Of a DNA stretch of 19,558 nucleotides, positions 14,225-19,558 are shown one piece after another. Each line of letters begins with the position of its first letter. The first letter of the stretch is position 1. The position numbers and the translations under genes were made by a program. This DNA is from an uncultured Collinsella sp. (GTDB taxonomy: Bacteria > Actinomycetota > Coriobacteriia > Coriobacteriales > Coriobacteriaceae). The stretch spans positions 1-19,558 of the forward strand of contig CABUSR010000033.1 of assembly GCA_902494245.1 (NCBI GenBank). Reading direction: 5' to 3'. The notes beneath the pieces are model-generated. The model made no database searches, had not been told where the DNA came from, and saw only the letters and a program-made list of their open reading frames with translations.

Positions 14225-17200
14225 ATGGCGCAGGGGACGTTTGTGCAGGCGCTTCGCAAAGAGGCGGCGTTGAGCGGCACCTTTATGAAGGGGCGTTTGC
14301 TCATGCTCAACGGCGCCGTGCTGTCGATCGAGGACAGCGGCTCGCGCTTCTCCAAAAACGTGACGGTTGAGGGCTCGGTGCGCGGTTCGCGCGGCGACCT
14401 GTACAAGACGCACGTGGCGCTCGACATGGACGAGCACGAGGTGATCGACTACGACTGCGATTGCCCCGCCGCCTATCGTTACCCCGGTATGTGCAAGCAC
14501 GCTATTGCCACGGCTCTGGCGTATTTGGATGCCAGCGGCATTGAGCCTGTTGAGGGGCTGCGCACACCGGTTCGCACGTTTACGGCGCAGCCGAAACAGC
14601 CCGCGCGCACCGCGCCCAAAGCGCCGGCCGTCAACCCCAACTTTCCCTTTCCGGCGCCCGTCCCCACGAGCCCCAGCCTCATGGCGGCGCTCTCCGATCT
14701 TTCGGACGTGCGCATGGATGAGTTGGCGAGCATGCGCCGCAAGCTCGCCGGCAGTGTGGATCCCGATGCCCCCAAGGCGGTGTTGGAGCCCTCGCTGGTG
14801 CCGTACTACAATCCGCTGTTCGCCGACCGCTTTAGCTGGGCGCTCGAGTTCCGCATTCGCTGTGGATCGGTCTCCTACGTGGTCAAGGACATCGACGGCA
14901 TGGCCGATGCCTACGTGCGCGGCGGCACCTTCTCGTACGGCAAGAAGCTCACGTTTGTCCATACGTCCGAAGCCTTCGAAGACGTGTCGACAAAGCTGCT
15001 CAACCTTGTCGTGACGACAGTTGCCTATCTCGATGACATCACAAGCTCGCGTTCGGCGTCGTACGACTTTGCCCGCAGCGGTTTTGTCGCCGAGCGTCAG
15101 TTACCGCTGTCCGAGCATAGCATCGTATATGTGCTGGACCTGTTGTGCGGCCAGACCATCTCTTTTGAGCCCGCCTGGTCGCGGGGGACGACGACGCATC
15201 GCACCTATGACGTGGCGGTTGAGATGCCTCCGGAAGGGGAGGACGAGGCGCTGTCTGAGCGCCCACCGCTCCTTGCCGCCAAAATCGCGCCGGCGGCTGG
15301 TGGCAGCTACGATCTACGCCTGCCGGCCGATGCATACTGCTTTGCCTCGGGCGACGTTGCCTATCTGGTCGACACGCACCGCGCGCGCCGCGCCGATGTA
15401 GCGTTTGCCCAGCATGCGGCGCCGTTCCTATCGCGCTTACTGCCCTGTCGCACGCCGATCCATATCGCTGTCGACCAGGTGGGGGAGTTCTGTCGTATGG
15501 CGCTGCCCATTTTGCGCGACTACACCGACCTTACCGCGCCCGCCGCGCTCGATACCGTGGCGCCCGAGCCGAGCTTTGCTATGGCGATCGGCGTTGACGA
15601 TGGGCTTGTGACCTGCAAAATTACGGTTACCTACGGCGACTGGTCGGCAGACCTCTTTAGTCTGGGCGCTCCGGGCAGCCCCTTCGAAGAGCAGCGCCCG
15701 GGTGTGCCGCCGCGCGACGAGGTGGCAGAGTTTCGCGTTATGGACACGGCGGCCCTGTATTTCGACTTTTACGAGGGCGGTCTGGCGTTTGAGGAGCGCG
15801 ATGACGAGAGCCTGTTCCGCTTGCTGACCGAGGGCCTGTCTGCCCTGTCCGAGCTGGGTGAGGTCATGCTCAGCGATCGTCTGCGCCAGATTTCGGTCCG
15901 CCCCGCGCCCAAGCTTTCGGTGCGTGCGACCGTCAAGAGCAACCTGCTTGACGTCGAGTTGGGCGCGAGTGGGCTTTCGGCGGCAGACCTTGCCATCTAT
16001 CTGGACTCCTACAAGCGTCACCAGACGTTTGCGCGTCTCACGTCGGGCGACATCATTCGCCTGGACGAGGGGGCGCGCGCCGCGTTTGGCCTTGCCGAGG
16101 ATCTGGGGGTCGATGCTGTTGACCTGCTCGACGGCGTGTCGCTTCCCGCGTCGAGTACCCTGTTCGTCGATAGCATGCTCGCGCGCACGCCCGCGCTCGA
16201 GGCCGATCGTGACGCCGCGTTCCGCCGCACCGTCGAGTGCTTGGATACGCTCGGCAAGATGGACTTTACGGTGCCGGCATCGCTCAAGGCCACACTGCGC
16301 GGCTATCAGGTCGACGGCTACCAGTGGCTCGGCTCGCTCGAACACCTGGGCCTTGGCGGCATCTTGGCCGACGACATGGGCCTGGGCAAAACGCTCCAGA
16401 TGATCGCGCATATCCTGGCGCGCGTAGAGGCGGGGGACACCAAGCCCACGCTCGTGGTGTGCCCGGCCTCGCTCGTGTACAACTGGACTGCCGAGCTGGA
16501 GCGCTTTGCGCCTTCGCTCGACGTGTGCGCCATCGTGGGTGCCAAGGCGCAGCGCCGCGTGCAGATAGCTGGCGCCGACGAGCATAACGTGGTCGTGACG
16601 TCGTATGACCTTATGCGGCGCGATATCGACGAGTACGTCGAGCAGGACTTTGCCCGTGTGGTGCTCGATGAGGCCCAGTACATTAAAAACCCGCTCACCC
16701 AGGTGGCGCGTGCCACCAAGCGCCTGCCGGCCGGCGTGCGCTTTGCCCTGACGGGCACGCCCATCGAAAACCGCCTATCCGAGCTCTGGAGCATCTTCGA
16801 CTTTTTGATGCCGGGCCTGCTGGGCACGCGCGAGTCGTTTGCAAAGCGATTCGAAAGCCCGGTCGAGCATGCCGAGGGCGACAGCGTCGCTCGCCTGCAG
16901 GCACTCGTGTCGCCGTTTGTACTGCGCCGTGTCAAGGAGGACGTGGTGGCCGACCTGCCCGAAAAGATCGAGGACACGGTCGTGGCTCAGCTCACCGGCG
17001 AGCAGCGCAAGCTCTACCTGGCCAACCAGGACCGCATCGCCCAGCAGGTACAGCACCGCGAGGCCGGGGGGTTTAAGAAGGACAAGCTCAAGGTACTTGC
17101 CGAGCTCACCAAGCTGCGCCAGATCTGCTGCGACCCGCGTCTACACTACGAGGATTACAAGGCGGGGAGCGCCAAGCTCGATACGTGCATGGAGCTCGTG

Positions 17201-17689
17201 CACAGCGCACTCGACGGCGGGCATCGCATCCTGTTGTTCAGCCAGTTTACGGGCATGCTCGATATCATTGGCAAGCGCCTGGCCAAGGAGGATATCGTCT
17301 TCCTTAAGCTCACGGGCGCATCGTCTAAAGAGAGCCGCGCCAAGATGGTCGCGCAGTTCCAGGCGGGCGAGGTGCCGGTCTTTTTGATCTCGCTCAAGGC
17401 GGGCGGCGTGGGCCTTAACCTGACGGCGGCCGACGTGGTAATCCACTACGACCCGTGGTGGAACGTGGCGGCGCAGGACCAAGCGACTGACCGCGCGCAT
17501 CGTATTGGCCAGCAACATACCGTGACCGTGTACAAGCTCATCGCCAAGGACACGATCGAGGAGCGCATTATGCAGATGCAGGAGTCCAAGCGCGACCTGG
17601 TCAACAGCGTGCTCGGCGGCGACGGCATCTCGTCGGCACTGTTCACGCGCGAGGATGTTCTGGCGCTGCTCGGCGGCGACGGGCGCTAG
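14225..17689 (+). CDS. SWIM zinc-finger SNF2-family helicase-like ATPase
   Basis: The 1154-residue protein is a bacterial SNF2-family DNA translocase. A SWIM zinc finger lies near the N-terminus: C78-x-C80-x9-C90-x-H92 (DCDCPAAYRYPGMCKH). About 600 residues without recognised motifs follow. The SNF2 ATPase then runs from about 690: LRGYQVDGYQWL, Walker A DDMGLGKT with K722, the DEAQ box D815-Q818 and LTGTPIENRLSELWSIFDFL. The second RecA lobe has LLFSQFTGML, LKAGGVGLNLTAAD and the arginine-finger motif ATDRAHRIGQ (R1090, R1093). The ATG at 14225 was chosen because GGAGGA (14215-14220) is well placed; an in-frame GTG at 14207 lacks a good site and would add six residues. It starts 28 bases after dnaE, probably in the same transcript, hinting at replication- or repair-linked remodelling of protein-DNA complexes. 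SWIM-SNF2 proteins are widespread in bacteria but their substrate is unsettled. Confidence 0.92.
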   Translation: MAQGTFVQALRKEAALSGTFMKGRLLMLNGAVLSIEDSGSRFSKNVTVEGSVRGSRGDLYKTHVALDMDEHEVIDYDCDCPAAYRYPGMCKHAIATALAYLDASGIEPVEGLRTPVRTFTAQPKQPARTAPKAPAVNPNFPFPAPVPTSPSLMAALSDLSDVRMDELASMRRKLAGSVDPDAPKAVLEPSLVPYYNPLFADRFSWALEFRIRCGSVSYVVKDIDGMADAYVRGGTFSYGKKLTFVHTSEAFEDVSTKLLNLVVTTVAYLDDITSSRSASYDFARSGFVAERQLPLSEHSIVYVLDLLCGQTISFEPAWSRGTTTHRTYDVAVEMPPEGEDEALSERPPLLAAKIAPAAGGSYDLRLPADAYCFASGDVAYLVDTHRARRADVAFAQHAAPFLSRLLPCRTPIHIAVDQVGEFCRMALPILRDYTDLTAPAALDTVAPEPSFAMAIGVDDGLVTCKITVTYGDWSADLFSLGAPGSPFEEQRPGVPPRDEVAEFRVMDTAALYFDFYEGGLAFEERDDESLFRLLTEGLSALSELGEVMLSDRLRQISVRPAPKLSVRATVKSNLLDVELGASGLSAADLAIYLDSYKRHQTFARLTSGDIIRLDEGARAAFGLAEDLGVDAVDLLDGVSLPASSTLFVDSMLARTPALEADRDAAFRRTVECLDTLGKMDFTVPASLKATLRGYQVDGYQWLGSLEHLGLGGILADDMGLGKTLQMIAHILARVEAGDTKPTLVVCPASLVYNWTAELERFAPSLDVCAIVGAKAQRRVQIAGADEHNVVVTSYDLMRRDIDEYVEQDFARVVLDEAQYIKNPLTQVARATKRLPAGVRFALTGTPIENRLSELWSIFDFLMPGLLGTRESFAKRFESPVEHAEGDSVARLQALVSPFVLRRVKEDVVADLPEKIEDTVVAQLTGEQRKLYLANQDRIAQQVQHREAGGFKKDKLKVLAELTKLRQICCDPRLHYEDYKAGSAKLDTCMELVHSALDGGHRILLFSQFTGMLDIIGKRLAKEDIVFLKLTGASSKESRAKMVAQFQAGEVPVFLISLKAGGVGLNLTAADVVIHYDPWWNVAAQDQATDRAHRIGQQHTVTVYKLIAKDTIEERIMQMQESKRDLVNSVLGGDGISSALFTREDVLALLGGDGR

Positions 17690-17717
17690 CCGCGCGCGGG
17701 GTGGGACTGCTGGAGTG

Positions 17718-17755
17718 GGCAGGACGGTCGACGCATTTTGGCCCGACCGCTTGCC
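17718..17755 (+). terminator. Possible weak terminator hairpin after the SNF2 gene
   Basis: CGGTCG (17725-17730) pairs perfectly with CGACCG (17744-17749). The stem extends after a small internal loop through GGCA (17718-17721) with TGCC (17752-17755). No immediate T-tract follows, so termination would be weak or factor-dependent. Confidence 0.35.
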
Positions 17756-17787
17756 TGATCCGTTATGTGTTCATTTGCAATGCCGTG

Positions 17788-17821
17788 GATGGTTTGTCTG
17801 CCTTTGGGCATAAGAACCATC
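17788..17821. promoter_or_regulatory. Inverted repeat upstream of the superoxide reductase gene
   Basis: GATGGTT (17788-17794) and AACCATC (17815-17821) are perfect complements separated by 20 bases, just ahead of the ribosome-binding site at 17845. It could be an operator or a leader hairpin. It does not match the PerR or Fur consensus patterns I know. Confidence 0.3.
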
Positions 17822-17854
17822 AAGAACATTGGCACATCAGCAAAGGAGATCATC

Positions 17855-18217
17855 ATGGCGAAATTCTTTAAGGACCCCGACGGTAAGCTCATCGCTGCCC
17901 TTGGCGACGACGTTGCGACCCCTGCCGGTTGCACGGAACTGACCGCAAACACTGAGGACGCGGCGCACGAGAAGCACGTGCCTGTTGTCGAGACCGAGCG
18001 CGACGGTCACGTGATTCGTGCACGCGTTGGCTCGGTCGAGCACCCCAGCCTGCCCGAACACTACATTGAGTGGATTGCGCTTGAGGCCGAGGGCCGCTTA
18101 GAGGTTCATTACCTTGAGCCCGGCATGAAACCCGCGACGTTTTTCGCGGGCGGCTCCAAGACCGGTACCGTCTATGCCTACTGCAACCTGCACGGGCTGT
18201 GGTCCGCGACATTCTAG
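17855..18217 (+). CDS. Superoxide reductase (desulfoferrodoxin/neelaredoxin family) without the N-terminal Cys4 iron site
   Basis: Superoxide reductase detoxifies superoxide to hydrogen peroxide in the cytoplasm of anaerobes without releasing oxygen. The 120-residue protein carries the complete catalytic [Fe(His)4Cys] set: H41 in EKHVPVV, H63 in VEHPS, H69 in EHYIEWI, and C110 and H113 in YCNLHG; E39 and K40, near the active site in this family, are present. The N-terminal 35 residues resemble the desulforedoxin-like domain of desulfoferrodoxin (MAKFFKDPDGKLIAAL...) but lack its four cysteines; only C26 remains. This is the arrangement called class III, known from Treponema pallidum. The ATG at 17855 has AAGGAG six to seven bases upstream; an in-frame ATG at 17765 has none and would add an unrelated segment. 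A strong terminator follows at 18263, so it is probably monocistronic or the last gene of its transcript. Confidence 0.92.
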   Translation: MAKFFKDPDGKLIAALGDDVATPAGCTELTANTEDAAHEKHVPVVETERDGHVIRARVGSVEHPSLPEHYIEWIALEAEGRLEVHYLEPGMKPATFFAGGSKTGTVYAYCNLHGLWSATF

Positions 18218-18262
18218 GAGCGCGCCCCCGCTCGGGGTATCATAGCTAGCATATGCACATGC

Positions 18263-18295
18263 AAGCGCCGGCTGCATTATGCGGCCGGCGCTTTT
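18263..18295 (+). terminator. Intrinsic terminator after the superoxide reductase gene
   Basis: AAGCGCCGGC (18263-18272) pairs perfectly with GCCGGCGCTT (18284-18293) around an 11-base loop and ends in TTTT (18292-18295). It lies 45 bases after the stop. A -10-like TATCAT at 18238-18243 just upstream would place it in a short leader of the next gene, but that element has no -35. Confidence 0.88.
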
Positions 18296-18334
18296 ACTAC
18301 GATTTCGATGGTTTACGACGGAAAGGGCTGGGCC

Positions 18335-19558
18335 ATGAAGCTCGCGCTTGCACAGATCGATATGCGCCTGGGTGATATTGAGGGCATTTGCGGCCGCATC
18401 GAGGACCAGGCTCGTCTGGCCCACGAGCGCGGGGCGCGCGTGCTGTGCGTTCCGGCTCCGCTCTTTATGGGCGCCATGCCCGGTGGCCTGGTGGGCGCTG
18501 CCGACTTTGAGCACGACGTGCTTGCCGGTTTGACTGGTGTCGCCGAGCGTATCCAGGAGCTTGACATGATCTGCATCGTGCCCGCGGCGGTTTCGTTTGA
18601 GGGCCAGCCGCTGCTTGACTACATGATGCTCAAGGACGGTCATGTGGTGCCGGCGCGTTCGAGCATTGCCCTGCAGCGTGGCGAGAACAACGACACACGT
18701 TGGGCGCCGCCGGTGTTCGACGTGGACGGCGTGCGCATTGCCGTGATTTTTGACTTGGACCGCGAACTCGAGATGCTGCCGACCGGTGTTGACCTCATTG
18801 CGTATTTCCAATTCAACGCGTTTGACATGACCGACCGCGAGACTGCCGCCATTGCCGCCGTTCGCAGCGGCGCCTACCGCAAGATCGCATCCAAGCGCAG
18901 CGTGTGGTTTGCCTGCATGGCGCCGGTCGGTGCCTATGACGAGTCGGTGTATACCGGCGGTTCGTTTGTGCTCGACGACTGCGGTCGCGTGGTGGCCCAG
19001 GCGCCGTGCTTTGAGGAGAGCCTGCTGGTTCAGGAGATTCAGCGCGGCGTGATGCTCGATGCCCTGGAGGATCACGAACTGCCCGAGTTCCGTTCCGAGG
19101 AGTGGCTGTGGCAGGCGCTGGTGCTCGCCGTGCGCGACAACGCCCGAGCCCACGGTGCGTCGCGTGCTGTGGTGGCACTCGAGGGTGACTTGCCGTCGTC
19201 CCTGCTGGCGGCGCTGGCCGTCGACGCTCTGGGCCCGCGCAATGTGATTGGCCTGGTGCTGGGGCGCAACCGTATCTTTACGCCGGCGCAGGAAGAAGCC
19301 GAGGCTGCCCGCTGTGCCGCCGTCCGCGCCATCGCCGAGCGTCTGCACATTCGCACCGTCGAGCGCGATGCACCGGATGCGGCGCGCGTGCTCGATCGCG
19401 ACGTGTCGGCGGGCGATGCCGAGCGCCTGCGCTCGCGCACGCTGGGCCTGATGCTGGAGGATACGGCGCTCGAGCTGGGTGCGATGGCGCTGAGCCCGCT
19501 GTCCAAAACCGAGTACGCGCTGGCGGCGCCGGCGCTTTGCGGCGGCTACCAGGGCGAC
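18335..19558 (+). CDS. Degenerate NAD synthetase homologue (nitrilase plus NadE-like domains), 3' end cut by window
   Basis: The 408 codons visible align by eye along glutamine-dependent NAD synthetase: an N-terminal carbon-nitrogen hydrolase (nitrilase) domain at about 1-245, starting MKLALAQIDMRLGDIEG, and a C-terminal NadE domain from about 255. The catalytic residues are missing in both. The nitrilase Glu (normally FPEL) is A41 in VPAPLF; the Lys region (normally KxHLPN) reads RSSIAL; the nucleophile Cys (normally ICEDLW) is D140 in IFDLDRE. In the synthetase, the PP-loop SGGIDS is EGDLPSS at 283-289 and GTGNKSE is SPLSKTE, keeping only K391 and E393. The surrounding scaffold, for example LLAALAVDALGPRNVIGLVLG, is well conserved and the frame is open, so it is not simply decayed. 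GAAAGG lies upstream of the ATG. It is likely a pseudoenzyme paralogue or regulatory protein; NAD synthesis by this protein is doubtful. Confidence 0.8.
   Translation, partial: MKLALAQIDMRLGDIEGICGRIEDQARLAHERGARVLCVPAPLFMGAMPGGLVGAADFEHDVLAGLTGVAERIQELDMICIVPAAVSFEGQPLLDYMMLKDGHVVPARSSIALQRGENNDTRWAPPVFDVDGVRIAVIFDLDRELEMLPTGVDLIAYFQFNAFDMTDRETAAIAAVRSGAYRKIASKRSVWFACMAPVGAYDESVYTGGSFVLDDCGRVVAQAPCFEESLLVQEIQRGVMLDALEDHELPEFRSEEWLWQALVLAVRDNARAHGASRAVVALEGDLPSSLLAALAVDALGPRNVIGLVLGRNRIFTPAQEEAEAARCAAVRAIAERLHIRTVERDAPDAARVLDRDVSAGDAERLRSRTLGLMLEDTALELGAMALSPLSKTEYALAAPALCGGYQGD

Noticed and set aside
15437..16585. A 382-codon minus-strand open frame opposite the SNF2 gene
   Set aside because: It overlaps the conserved SNF2 ATPase start, has no family character and no plausible start signals.
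17765..17854. An upstream ATG extending the superoxide reductase by 30 residues
   Set aside because: The extension has no ribosome-binding site, does not look like the family's N-terminus, and the ATG at 17855 has a strong, well-spaced site.
18238..18295. An attenuator controlling the NAD-synthetase homologue
   Set aside because: The -10-like TATCAT has no -35 and no competing antiterminator fold was found; the hairpin is better explained as the terminator of the superoxide reductase gene.

Overview
The window is GC-rich, densely coding bacterial DNA. Protein character (an actinobacterial-type DnaE, an IscR-like Rrf2 regulator, a short superoxide reductase, AddAB-like helicase-nucleases) and the style of the intergenic DNA suggest an anaerobic gut actinomycete of the Coriobacteriia, most likely Collinsella or a close relative. 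That assignment is inferred from pattern recognition; no database was searched.

Layout. Bases 1-1448, minus strand: the 5' part of mnmA (tRNA 2-thiouridylase, cut by the window edge) and cysK (cysteine synthase), with an intrinsic terminator between them. Bases 1449-1701: a divergent control region with two inverted repeats. Bases 1702-2130, plus strand: an Rrf2/IscR-type regulator with a four-cysteine cluster, a likely sulfur or Fe-S sensor for its divergent neighbours. Bases 2273-2638, minus strand: a small four-helix membrane protein (phage-holin superfamily IV type), sharing a bidirectional terminator with the regulator. From 2963 to the end all genes are on the plus strand: a TrpR-like (YerC/YecD) regulator, an AddB-like nuclease, an AddA-like helicase-nuclease, the replicative polymerase DnaE, a SWIM-SNF2 ATPase, a superoxide reductase, and the first 408 codons of a NAD-synthetase homologue.

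The genes fall into three themes: sulfur and cysteine (mnmA, cysK, rrf2), replication and double-strand-break repair (addB, addA, dnaE, SNF2), and redox or oxygen defence (superoxide reductase). AddB and AddA are translationally coupled and should form one complex. dnaE and the SNF2 gene are 28 bases apart and probably co-transcribed.

Points most worth a second look: (i) the last gene is full-length in layout for glutamine-dependent NAD synthetase, but has lost the nitrilase Glu-Lys-Cys triad and most of the PP-loop, so it looks like an intact-frame pseudoenzyme; (ii) two long near-perfect inverted repeats (3312-3400 and 10230-10292) flank the addBA pair; (iii) the AddB-like protein lacks a P-loop and most of the Fe-S staple cysteines; (iv) DnaE has a complete PHP metal site, a lineage-specific PHP insertion and an altered fingers motif; (v) the superoxide reductase keeps its catalytic iron site but not the N-terminal Cys4 site. 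No tRNA, rRNA, CRISPR array, transposase or integrase was seen.
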